Shown here piece by piece: positions 17,677 to 27,944 of a stretch of 64,000 nucleotides of DNA. Source of the DNA: Streptomyces rishiriensis (GTDB lineage Bacteria; Actinomycetota; Actinomycetes; Streptomycetales; Streptomycetaceae); assembly GCF_003112535.1 (NCBI RefSeq), contig NZ_BEWA01000003.1:186001-250000 (forward strand). The letters are read 5' to 3'. The position numbers and the translations under genes are program-made. The notes beneath the pieces were generated by a model that was not told where the DNA came from, did no database searches, and worked only from the letters and a program-made list of their open reading frames with translations. Each line of letters begins with the position of its first letter. Position 1 is the stretch's first letter.

Positions 17677-18897
17677 TCAGCCGTTGAACGTGCCGCTCTT
17701 GACGGCCTTCCACTTGCCGTCGACGACCTGGTAGACGGTGAGCTGCTTGTTGGTGGTGTCGCCGTACTCGTCGAACGAGACGGGGCCGGCGATGCCGTCG
17801 AACTTGGTCTTCTGGACTTCGTCCACGATCTTGGCGCGGGCGCCGTCGGGGATCTTGCCGTCCTTCACGACGTTGGCGATCGCCTTGATGATGGCGGTGG
17901 CGGCGTCGTAGGAGTAGCCGCCGTAGGTGCCGTAGTCGCCCTTGAGGCCGGAGGCCTTGTACTTCTTGATGAAGTCCGCCGCGGAGGGCAGGGAGTCGAC
18001 GGGCTGGCCGACGGAGGTGACCAGGTCGCCTTCGGAGGTCTTGCCGGCGGTCTGGATGTAGGTGTCGCTGAACATGCCGTCGCCGCCGAACAGCGGGACC
18101 TTGACGCCGCCGTCCTTGAGCTGCTTGGTGAGCTTCTCGGACTCGTCGTACTGGCCGCCGTAGTAGACGAGGTCGGCCTTGGAGTTCTTGATCTTGGTGA
18201 CGAGGGCGGAGAAGTCGGTGTCGCCGGTGTTGACGTGGTCTTCGCCCGCGACCTTGCCGCCGCTCTTGGTGAAGCCGGCCTTGAAGAGCTTGGCCAGGCC
18301 CGCGCCGTAGGTCTGCTTGTCGTCGACGACGAAGACGTTCTTCTTCTTCAGCGTGGTGGACGCGTACTCGGCGGCGAAGCCGCCCTGGAGGGCGTCGGTG
18401 GTGGCGGTGCGGAAGTACGTCTTGAACGGGCGGGTCTTCGACGTCTGCCAGTTCTTGCCCTGGGTGAGTTCGGGGGCCGTGTTCGAGGGCGAGATCTGGA
18501 CGAGGTTGGCAGTGGCGAAGACCTGCTGCATCTGGGTGGCGACACCCGAGTTCAGCGGGCCGACGACGCCGAGCACCTTGTCGTTGTTGACGAGCGCGGT
18601 GGCGTTCTGCTGGCCGCTGGCCGGGATGGCCTTGTCGTCGAGCGCCTGGACCTTGAAGGTCACGCCGGGAACGGTGTTGTTCTTGTTGGCGTCGTCGACG
18701 GCGATCTGGACGCCGCCCTGGATGCCGAGTCCGGTGGCCGAGTTCTGACCGGTGAGCGGAGCGTCAACGCCGATGATGATCTCGGTCTTCCCGCCGCTGT
18801 CACCGCCCTTGTTGTCGTCGCGCGAACCGCAGGCGGTGAGGGTGAGCGCTCCCGCGGACAGCGCGGCGGTGATTGCGATGATCGAACGTTGACGCAC
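17677..18897 (-). CDS. livK: Branched-chain amino acid ABC transporter substrate-binding lipoprotein
   Basis: This extracytoplasmic solute-binding protein has 406 residues. It has a lipoprotein signal peptide with lipobox LTAC and lipidated Cys23, followed by a Gly/Asp/Lys-rich spacer. The mature domain begins EIIIGVDAPLTGQNSATGLG, the type I periplasmic binding fold of the LivJ/LivK family, with GVVGPLNSGVATQMQQVF and YGGQYDESEKLTKQLKDGG further on. The start is GTG with GAAAGGAACC upstream. It is the first gene of the liv operon. The upstream kilobase contains no confident gene. Confidence 0.95.
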   Translation of the reverse strand: MRQRSIIAITAALSAGALTLTACGSRDDNKGGDSGGKTEIIIGVDAPLTGQNSATGLGIQGGVQIAVDDANKNNTVPGVTFKVQALDDKAIPASGQQNATALVNNDKVLGVVGPLNSGVATQMQQVFATANLVQISPSNTAPELTQGKNWQTSKTRPFKTYFRTATTDALQGGFAAEYASTTLKKKNVFVVDDKQTYGAGLAKLFKAGFTKSGGKVAGEDHVNTGDTDFSALVTKIKNSKADLVYYGGQYDESEKLTKQLKDGGVKVPLFGGDGMFSDTYIQTAGKTSEGDLVTSVGQPVDSLPSAADFIKKYKASGLKGDYGTYGGYSYDAATAIIKAIANVVKDGKIPDGARAKIVDEVQKTKFDGIAGPVSFDEYGDTTNKQLTVYQVVDGKWKAVKSGTFNG

Positions 18898-19352
18898 GAA
18901 TCAGGTTCCTTTCCCTGGCACGGCGGTCCCCCCTGGAACGCGCCGAGTCGAGCGCTGGGCCGAATTGACTTCCAAACCGGTGGCGCGGTGACTGGGCGTG
19001 ACTCTAAGCGGGTGAAGGGAACGTGGAGGAGGGTCTGACGAAGGCTGTGACGCTCTTGTTATGACACGAGGTAATGCAGAGCGGTACTTGGCGGGTGGAA
19101 CAGCTGAATGTGGGGTGATTCGTCCTGTCCACATGGTGAGAATGCGCAGGACGGCTCGGAGTGAGGTCAGGCGTCTCGGGCTTTTTGGTGGTGACGTTAA
19201 ATCGTTGCTGCAGGCGACCTGTAGGGCTGCGGAGAGGTCGCGGGCGAAGCGGGGACCCAGGGGAAAGCGGCGAAGCCGTATTGCATGCGCATTACGTAGA
19301 GTTACGCCTACGAAAGCAAGTCCGGTATTTCTCGGCGGTTTTCTGTATTCCG
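18898..19352. other. Long upstream region of the liv operon
   Basis: No convincing gene is seen. The stretch is clearly less GC-rich than its surroundings, especially 19060-19350. It has the character of a promoter and leader region for livK on the minus strand. Around 19290-19310 the motif GTTAC/GTAAC occurs near GTAA elements, but the spacing does not match a GlnR site. Confidence 0.4.
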
Positions 19353-19733
19353 TCACGTGCGGGGTGAGGACGATCTTGCGGGCGGCGCCCTTCCTCGTCC
19401 GGAACGGCGCTCGCGGGGCCGAGGTCGGTGCGAGGCCCGCGCCGGGCGGGGCAGCGTCGCCACGGTGACCGGCGGGCCCGACCGCACGCCGGGCAGCACC
19501 TCGAAGGCGATGGTGCGCGGGCGGGTGCCGGGCGGAACAGCGATCTCGCCGACGTGGCTCACGTCCACCGTCTGGGCGGTGAACGGCAGTTCGGCCCTCG
19601 TGGACCGGGCGGCGGGTGCGGAAGCCCCGGGGGTGTGCGGGAGGCGGTCGCGGGTGCCTGCGCCTTCGCCCGGCTCGACCGGGCCGATGCCGTTCACCGC
19701 CGGAGGCCCCGCACAGGCCCGCCGGGGCGGCAC
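19353..19733 (-). pseudogene. Possible decayed gene
   Basis: The frame has almost pure G/C third positions through its first 95 codons. It contains a believable beta-rich stretch (AELPFTAQTVDVSHVGEIAV and IAFEVLPGVRSGPPVTVATL), then loses coding character. There is no clear start. An open frame from an ATG at 19875 is offset by one base. A 25/26-bp tandem duplication at 19744-19794 lies exactly between them, and removing the 25-bp copy joins the two frames. I do not recognise the family. It may be noncoding. Confidence 0.3.
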
Positions 19734-19743
19734 GGCTCGACGC

Positions 19744-19794
19744 GGCCTCCGCGGGCCTGACGGTGCGCGGCCTCCGGGGGGCCTGACGGTGCGC
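19744..19794. repeat. 25/26-bp tandem duplication
   Basis: The two copies (19744-19768 and 19769-19794) differ only by one inserted G and one substitution next to it. The unit begins GGCCTCCG and ends GACGGTGCGC. The unequal lengths shift the reading frame of the possible decayed gene on the minus strand. Confidence 0.8.
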
Positions 19795-19935
19795 CAACTC
19801 GCTGGCCGCCGGTGTCTCTTGTGGACCGAGCGGCCGTGCCGTCGCTCTCGCCCCCCGGGCGCTCGCCGTCGTCATGCCTGTGACGCTAGGCCGCCGGGGC
19901 GGCGCCGGGCAACGGGTGGCGCCGCACGGGGTGCC

Positions 19936-20403
19936 TCAGCTCCCGGCGGCGGAGGCGTCGCGCAGCAGACAGGTGAGCCGGGCGGTGCACACGCGCCGTC
20001 CCTCCTCGTCGCTGATGACGATCTCGTACGTGGCGGTGGAGCGCCCCCGGTGCACGGGCGTGGCGACGCCGGTCACCAGGCCGGAGCGGGCGCCGCGGTG
20101 GTGGGTGCAGTTCAGGTCGACGCCGACGGCGATCTTGGTGCTGCCGCCGTGCAGCATCGAGCCGACCGAGCCGAGGGTCTCGGCCAGGACCGCGGAGGCG
20201 CCGCCGTGGAGCAGGCCGTAGGGCTGGGTGTTGCCCTCGACGGGCATGGTGCCCACGACGCGGTCCGCGGACGCCTCGACGATCTCCACGCCCATCCGGG
20301 AGCCGAGGTGCCCGGCGGAGAACAGGGCGGCGATGTCGATGCCGAGGGCGGCGTACTCGTCGATGACCTCTTGCGGGAACTTCACGTGCTGCTGCTCGCC
20401 CAT
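19936..20403 (-). CDS. PaaI-type hotdog-fold thioesterase
   Basis: This predicted acyl-CoA thioesterase has 155 residues. The hotdog signature is the central helix HGGASAVLAETLGS, preceded by QPYGLL and followed by the strands VGVDLNCTHHRGARSG and TYEIVISDEEGR. PaaI-like enzymes hydrolyse aromatic or short acyl-CoA esters. The ATG at 20403 is preceded by GGAGCC; upstream residues in the open frame are not conserved-looking. It lies 34 bp after the end of the FdhF-like gene in the same direction and may share its transcript. Confidence 0.88.
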   Translation of the reverse strand: MGEQQHVKFPQEVIDEYAALGIDIAALFSAGHLGSRMGVEIVEASADRVVGTMPVEGNTQPYGLLHGGASAVLAETLGSVGSMLHGGSTKIAVGVDLNCTHHRGARSGLVTGVATPVHRGRSTATYEIVISDEEGRRVCTARLTCLLRDASAAGS

Positions 20404-20437
20404 CGGGCCCGGCTCCGTTCGTCGATCACATCCGGCG

Positions 20438-22744
<2,307 letters not shown>

Positions 22745-23095
22745 CGCGCGCTCTCCTTCGACCTGCCGTGCGGGCCGGGGCCTTGTGTGCCGTGTGTGCC
22801 GTCTGACGGGCGTGACGCACGTCCTGCCGTGCGCGTTGCCACAGGGATCCTCGCACGCGCGGCCGACAAGGATCCCGTGTGGTACTGGTCACCTTCACGG
22901 CCACGGCCACGGCCACGGGCAAGAGCGGGGGCGGGGGCAGGGGCGGGGGCGGAGACAGAGGCCGCGTGCGCGGGGAGCCGAGGGTGCGCGCTCGCGGCGC
23001 GGGCAGGGCTCGGGCGGGGCGCGCGAGCACAGGGTGTGCGGGCCAGCGGAGTCGGCCGGAGCCGAGTGTCAGTGGGGCGTGGCAGGATCGGGGGC
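22745..23095. other. Divergent region between the FdhF-like gene and polA
   Basis: No gene is visible. The region holds a fourfold ACGGCC repeat near 22897 and a G-rich tract at 22927-22952 whose runs of 5, 5, 4 and 5 G are separated by one or two bases, an ideal G-quadruplex on the polA coding strand. Several TGTGTGCCG repeats lie near 22790. Promoters for both genes must lie here, but I cannot place them. Confidence 0.5.
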
Positions 23096-25822
23096 GTGGC
23101 AGAGACAGCAGCGAAGAAGACCGACACCCCCACCGGCGCAAGCCGCCCGCGCCTGATGCTCATGGACGGGCACTCGCTGGCGTACCGCGCGTTCTTCGCG
23201 CTGCCCGCGGAGAACTTCACCACCGCGACGGGCCAGCCGACGAACGCGATCTACGGCTTCGCGTCCATGCTCGCCAACACGTTGCGTGACGAGTCGCCCA
23301 CGCACTTCGCGGTCGCCTTCGACGTCTCCCGCAAGACGTGGCGCTCGGAGGAGTTCACCGAGTACAAGGCCAACCGCTCCAAGACGCCCGACGAGTTCAA
23401 GGGCCAGGTCGAGCTGATCGGCGAGCTCCTCGACGCGATGCACGTCTCCCGGTTCGCGGTGGACGGCTTCGAGGCCGACGACGTCATCGCCACGCTCGCC
23501 ACCCAGGCCGAGGCCGCCGGCTTCGAGGTCCTGATCGTCACCGGCGACCGCGACTCCTTCCAGCTGGTCTCCGAGCACACCACGGTCCTGTACCCCACGA
23601 AGGGCGTCTCGGAGCTGACCCGGTTCACCCCGGAGAAGGTCTTCGAGAAGTACGCGTTGACGCCCGCCCAGTACCCCGACTTCGCGGCGCTGCGCGGCGA
23701 CCCCTCCGACAATCTGCCCGGCATCCCCGGCGTCGGCGAGAAGACGGCCGCGAAGTGGATCAACCAGTTCGGTTCGTTCGCGGAACTCGTCGAGCGCGTC
23801 GAGGAGGTCAAGGGCAAGGCCGGGCAGAACCTGCGCGACCACCTGGAGGCCGTCAAGCTCAACCGTCGCCTCACCGAGATGGTCCGGGACGTCGCACTGC
23901 CCAAGGCGGTCGCCGAACTGGAGCGCGCCCCCTACGACCGCACCGCCGTCGCGATGGTCCTCGACACCCTGGAGATCAGGAACCCCTCCCTGCGCGAGCG
24001 GCTGTTCGCCGTCGACCCCGGCGGCGAGGAGGCCGAAGCCACCCCAGTGATCACCGCCGGCGTGGAGCTGGACGGCACGGTGCTGGGCACGGGCGGGCTG
24101 GCCGGCTGGCTCGCCGAGCACGGCACGCAGACCCTGGGCGTGGCCACCGTCGACACCTGGGCGCTGGGCGCGGGCTCGGTCGCCGAGGTCGCGCTCGCCG
24201 CGGCCGGCGGAGCCGCCGCCTGGTTCGACCCGACCGAGCTGGACGAGACCGACGAGAGCGCGTGGGCGGCCTGGCTCGCCGCCGGGGAACGCCCCAAGGT
24301 CCTGCACGACGCCAAGGGCGCCATGCGCGTGTTCGCCGAGCACGGCTGGTCGGTCGCCGGCGTCCTCATGGACACCGCGCTCGCCGCCTACCTGGTCAAG
24401 CCCGGCCGCCGCTCCTTCGACCTGGACGCGCTGTCCCTGGAGTACCTGGGCCGCGAACTGGCCCCCGCCGCGACGGCCGACGGCCAGCTCGCCTTCGGCG
24501 CCGACGACGGCGCGGAGGCCGAGGCCCTCATGGTGCAGGCGCGCACGATCGTCGACCTCGGGGAGGCCTTCCGCGGTCGGCTGGAGGAAGTCGGCGCGAC
24601 CGACCTGCTGCGCGACATGGAACTGCCCACCTCCGTCCTCCTGGCCCGTATGGAGCGCCATGGCATCGCGGCCGACCGCGCCCATCTGGAGGCCATGGAG
24701 CAGATGTTCGCCGGCGCCGTCCAGCAGGCCGTGAAGGAGGCGCACGCCGCGGCCGGGCACGAGTTCAACCTGGGCTCCCCCAAGCAGCTCCAGGAAGTCC
24801 TCTTCGGCGAGCTGGGCCTGCCGAAGACGAAGAAGACCAAGACCGGCTACACCACCGACGCCGACGCCCTGGCCTGGCTGGCCGGCCAGACGGACAACGA
24901 GCTGCCGGTCGTCATGCTCCGCCACCGCGAGCAGGCGAAGCTGCGCGTCACGGTCGAGGGTCTGATCAAGACGATCGCCGCCGACGGCCGCATCCACACC
25001 ACCTTCAACCAGACGGTCGCCGCCACCGGCCGGCTGTCCTCCACGGACCCCAACCTGCAGAACATCCCCGTCCGCACCGACGAGGGCCGCGCCATCCGCC
25101 GCGGCTTCGTCGTCGGCGAGGGCTTCGAGTCGCTGATGACGGCCGACTACAGCCAGATCGAGCTGCGGGTGATGGCCCACCTCTCGGAGGACGCCGGTCT
25201 CATCGAGGCGTTCACCTCCGGCGAGGACCTGCACACCACTGCCGCCTCCCAGGTGTTCGGCGTCGAGCCCGGCGCGGTGGACGCGGAGATGCGCCGCAAG
25301 ATCAAGGCCATGTCCTACGGCCTGGCGTACGGGCTGTCGGCGTTCGGCCTGTCCCAGCAGCTGAACATCGACGCGGGCGAGGCCCGTGCCCTGATGGACG
25401 CCTACTTCGAGCGCTTCGGCGGCGTACGGGACTACCTGCGGCGCGCCGTCGACGAGGCACGCGCGACGGGCTACACCGCGACCCTGTTCGGCCGCCGCCG
25501 CTATCTGCCCGACCTCAACAGCGACAACCGTCAGCGCCGTGAGGCGGCCGAGCGCATGGCTCTCAACGCGCCCATCCAGGGCACCGCGGCCGACATCGTC
25601 AAGATCGCCATGCTCAAGGTGGACGACGCACTGCGCGCGGCGGGCCTCACCTCGCGCATGCTGCTCCAGGTCCACGACGAAATCGTCCTGGAGATCGCCC
25701 CCGGTGAGCGGGTGGCCGTCGAGGAACTCGTCCGCCGCGAGATGGCCGGCGCCGTCCACCTCAGGGCCCCGCTGGACGTCTCGGTGGGCGCGGGCGCGGA
25801 CTGGGAGTCGGCCGCGCACTAG
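23096..25822 (+). CDS. polA: DNA polymerase I
   Basis: This repair and Okazaki-processing polymerase has 908 residues, the usual Streptomyces length. The N-terminal 5'-3' exonuclease opens RLMLMDGHSLAYRAFFALP and contains FEADDVIATLA and VTGDRDSFQLV. The middle 3'-5' exonuclease-like domain has lost most catalytic acidic residues, as is common in actinobacteria. The polymerase domain has motif A ADYSQIELRVMAHLS (Asp at about 684), motif B around RRKIKAMSYGLAYG and motif C QVHDEIVLE (Asp at about 861). GTG is the chosen start, with GGATCGGGGG upstream. It is monocistronic, with a strong terminator. Confidence 0.97.
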   Translation: MAETAAKKTDTPTGASRPRLMLMDGHSLAYRAFFALPAENFTTATGQPTNAIYGFASMLANTLRDESPTHFAVAFDVSRKTWRSEEFTEYKANRSKTPDEFKGQVELIGELLDAMHVSRFAVDGFEADDVIATLATQAEAAGFEVLIVTGDRDSFQLVSEHTTVLYPTKGVSELTRFTPEKVFEKYALTPAQYPDFAALRGDPSDNLPGIPGVGEKTAAKWINQFGSFAELVERVEEVKGKAGQNLRDHLEAVKLNRRLTEMVRDVALPKAVAELERAPYDRTAVAMVLDTLEIRNPSLRERLFAVDPGGEEAEATPVITAGVELDGTVLGTGGLAGWLAEHGTQTLGVATVDTWALGAGSVAEVALAAAGGAAAWFDPTELDETDESAWAAWLAAGERPKVLHDAKGAMRVFAEHGWSVAGVLMDTALAAYLVKPGRRSFDLDALSLEYLGRELAPAATADGQLAFGADDGAEAEALMVQARTIVDLGEAFRGRLEEVGATDLLRDMELPTSVLLARMERHGIAADRAHLEAMEQMFAGAVQQAVKEAHAAAGHEFNLGSPKQLQEVLFGELGLPKTKKTKTGYTTDADALAWLAGQTDNELPVVMLRHREQAKLRVTVEGLIKTIAADGRIHTTFNQTVAATGRLSSTDPNLQNIPVRTDEGRAIRRGFVVGEGFESLMTADYSQIELRVMAHLSEDAGLIEAFTSGEDLHTTAASQVFGVEPGAVDAEMRRKIKAMSYGLAYGLSAFGLSQQLNIDAGEARALMDAYFERFGGVRDYLRRAVDEARATGYTATLFGRRRYLPDLNSDNRQRREAAERMALNAPIQGTAADIVKIAMLKVDDALRAAGLTSRMLLQVHDEIVLEIAPGERVAVEELVRREMAGAVHLRAPLDVSVGAGADWESAAH

Positions 25823-25878
25823 CCCGCGCCGGCCGGGCAGCCGGGCAGCCGTCACGGCCCCGGCTGCGCGGGGAGACG

Positions 25879-25916
25879 GCGTGGGGGCCCTGTCCGCACG
25901 GACAGGGCCCCCACGC
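25879..25916 (+). terminator. polA terminator hairpin
   Basis: A 17-bp perfect GC-rich stem with the 4-nt loop GCAC lies 57 nt after the polA stop. The core is GTGGGGGCCCTGTCC / GGACAGGGCCCCCAC. No T-tract follows, as is usual in Streptomyces. Confidence 0.85.
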
Positions 25917-26079
25917 TCTCCACCCCTTCACTCCGCCCCGTCTCGCCTTTCGGCCCCGTGGGCGAAGCCGCCGCCCGTGGCGACGTCCTTCGTCACCGCC
26001 GGTCATCCCCCGAAGGGCCCTCACCCGCGTGGCCGTCGAGAACAGGCCCTCGGCCGTCGCCGACCGCCAGGATGCGCCC

Positions 26080-26541
26080 ATGGGTATACGCATGCTTCAC
26101 CGCCGCAAGGCCCACGCACGCGTTCACGCCACGGCCGTCGCCGGCACCCGGGCGGAACCCGGCACAGCGCCCTGGAGGCGTCCACGCCCCGCCCTCGCGC
26201 CCCGCGCCGCCACCGCCCAAGTCCCGAGCACGCCCGCCACGGCCTTGCACACGGCCGCGAGGATCCTGCGCACGGCCGCCGCGCGCGTGCGCCGCCCGGA
26301 CCCGGCCCGACCGGTCCCCGCGCGGCTGCTCCCGCTCGTCCTGCGGACGCTGCCGCGGGGCGACGCCCTGCGGCTGTGGGCCGCGGTGGTGCACGGCCGG
26401 CCGGCGCTCGCACTCGGCTTCCTCGGCCGGCTCCTCAGGCTCCTCAGGCTGCGCAGGGTCCGCAGGGTCCGCCGCATCCCCGTCCTCGTCGCGACCGCGC
26501 CACCCGTCACGGACCGCCCGGACCGCCCCGCCGCACACTGA
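26080..26541 (+). CDS. Hypothetical Arg/Ala-rich small protein
   Basis: A 153-residue frame begins at an ATG with AGGA upstream (GIRMLHRRKAHARVHATAV). It has high GC at third positions, but its composition is very rich in Arg, Ala and Pro, as spurious frames in this genome are. A short hydrophobic stretch near the end (LALGFLGRLLRLLRL) could be amphipathic. It overlaps the convergent membrane-protein gene by 35 bp. I do not recognise it and it may be spurious. Confidence 0.35.
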   Translation: MGIRMLHRRKAHARVHATAVAGTRAEPGTAPWRRPRPALAPRAATAQVPSTPATALHTAARILRTAAARVRRPDPARPVPARLLPLVLRTLPRGDALRLWAAVVHGRPALALGFLGRLLRLLRLRRVRRVRRIPVLVATAPPVTDRPDRPAAH

Positions 26542-27457
26542 CCGCACCCGTCTCCGCGGCCTCGCCCGCCTGCGCAGCCTCGCCCGCCTGCGCAGCCGCG
26601 CCCGCCTGCGCAGCCGCGCCCGTCTCCGCATCCGGCCGTTCGGGATGCCCGCGCCGGGCGGCCGGCCGCCACCGCCGCACGCCGGCCGCGTACAGCAGCA
26701 GGCCCAGCACCAGCCCCGCGCCCGCACCGAAGCACAGCGTCGGAATGAGCTCCCACGGCTTCGCCTCGCGCGCCCCCCAGTAGTCCCACCACCGGGTCGC
26801 CCGCCGCACGGCTGCGACCAGCGCACACCCGACGATCAGCGCGCCCGCCCACCACCGGTCCCGCGCCGAGAGCACCGGGACCCCCGCCGGTTCGGCGTCG
26901 GGCGCCCGGCGCAGCGCGTACGTGACGCACGCGGCGATGACGACCGCGGCCACGGCCGAACCCCCGTACTGCAGGTACCAGTACAGCGGCGAGCCGGCGA
27001 TCTGCTCGCCGAGGACGGGAAACAGACGCATGCCCCAGCGGTCGAGGTGCGTGAAGGCGTCCCACACCACGTGCGTCAGCGCGCCCAGCGCCGCGGAGAC
27101 GTACCACCGAAGGAGGAGCGGGGGCCGCACCCGCGCGCGTGGCGTCCCGCAGCGGGTCAGGGCGGCCACCCGGCCCTGCCGTCCGCGCGGCAGCAGCGCC
27201 ACCAGCGGCTCGCGCACCAGCAGCCAGAGCATCACCAGCGCCCAGGCGACACCCACGTCGACCGTGAACACACCGGCGAAGGAGTGCGTGACGTCGCCGA
27301 ACTCCATGGCCCCCGGCCGGACACTCGCCGCGTAGTAGGTCATGTCCGGAGCGAACGACCCCGCCACCAGGGCGGCCGGCACCAGCCGCCCGCGGCCGGA
27401 TCCGTCGGCGCGCACGGCGGGCAGCACGGCCGCGGCATGACTCAGCGTGAACGGCAA
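26507..27457 (-). CDS. DUF4184 family membrane protein
   Basis: This integral membrane protein has 316 residues. The opening LPFTLSHAAAVLP, the GSFAPDMTYYAASVRPGAM segment and DAFTHLDRWGMRLFP are hallmarks of DUF4184 proteins. They are often annotated as metal-dependent hydrolases because of their conserved His and Asp residues, but have no proven activity. About six membrane segments are predicted. The start is taken as a TTG with GGGAG upstream, because no ATG or GTG precedes the conserved opening. The C-terminal 40 residues are a soluble tail built from a six-residue repeat of the type AQAGEA. Confidence 0.85.
   Translation of the reverse strand: MPFTLSHAAAVLPAVRADGSGRGRLVPAALVAGSFAPDMTYYAASVRPGAMEFGDVTHSFAGVFTVDVGVAWALVMLWLLVREPLVALLPRGRQGRVAALTRCGTPRARVRPPLLLRWYVSAALGALTHVVWDAFTHLDRWGMRLFPVLGEQIAGSPLYWYLQYGGSAVAAVVIAACVTYALRRAPDAEPAGVPVLSARDRWWAGALIVGCALVAAVRRATRWWDYWGAREAKPWELIPTLCFGAGAGLVLGLLLYAAGVRRWRPAARRGHPERPDAETGAAAQAGAAAQAGEAAQAGEAAETGAVSVRRGGPGGP
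26545..26630 (-). repeat. In-frame 18-bp repeats in the DUF4184 C-terminal tail
   Basis: CGCCCGCCTGCGCAGCC plus one base is repeated at 26563, 26581 and 26599, with decayed copies at either side. It encodes a six-residue repeat. Unit length is a multiple of three, unlike the intergenic arrays. Confidence 0.8.
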
Positions 27458-27944
27458 CGGTGCTCCCGGGGGCGGACGTCGAGGGCCCGAGCGGCCCGGC
27501 GGTCGACGACGTCCAGTATGCGGGGCAGGGTTCCCGGCCAACGGCGCGTGACCGGCCGGTGAAAACGACGCTCGAACGGGTGCCGGTCCAAAAGAAGTTG
27601 TCGTAGGGTCGCCTGGGTCGCCGCGGCTCGAACGTGTCGAACAAAAGAATAAAAAGCAGGGCAAAGCCCTTGCGAGTGCAACCCTCGCGGCGGGTAGACC
27701 GTCCCACCAGTGGCAACGGCAACCGGCAACGGCAACCGGCAACGGCCACCAGGCAGGACAGCGGCACCAAGGCACTTGAGCCACCAGGGCGCCAGGGCAC
27801 CAGGGCGCCAAGGTGCCAAGGCGGCACGAGCAGCACGGCGGCAGGGTAACCGGGGCGTCCGGGCACCGGGCGGCGCGGCGACGACAACGGCACAACAGTG
27901 CAGGCGAAGACGGACGTTCGGCGTCCACGGGAGGGTTTCACTTC
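27458..27944. other. Divergent spacer between the DUF4184 and transglycosylase genes
   Basis: No gene is visible. An AT-richer patch around 27585-27665 contains the direct repeat TCGAAC-GTG-TCGAAC and a small hairpin AGGGC-AAA-GCCCT at 27658-27670, a likely promoter or leader zone. It is followed by simple repeats: GGCAAC at 27715-27750 and a CCAGGGCGCC-like 10-bp repeat at about 27782-27825. I looked for a cyclic di-AMP riboswitch, which often precedes such cell-wall enzymes, and did not find its conserved core. Confidence 0.45.

Noticed and set aside
19285..19320. GlnR binding site upstream of the liv operon
   Set aside because: GTAAC-like elements occur, but the spacing is one base short of the consensus and the third element is missing.
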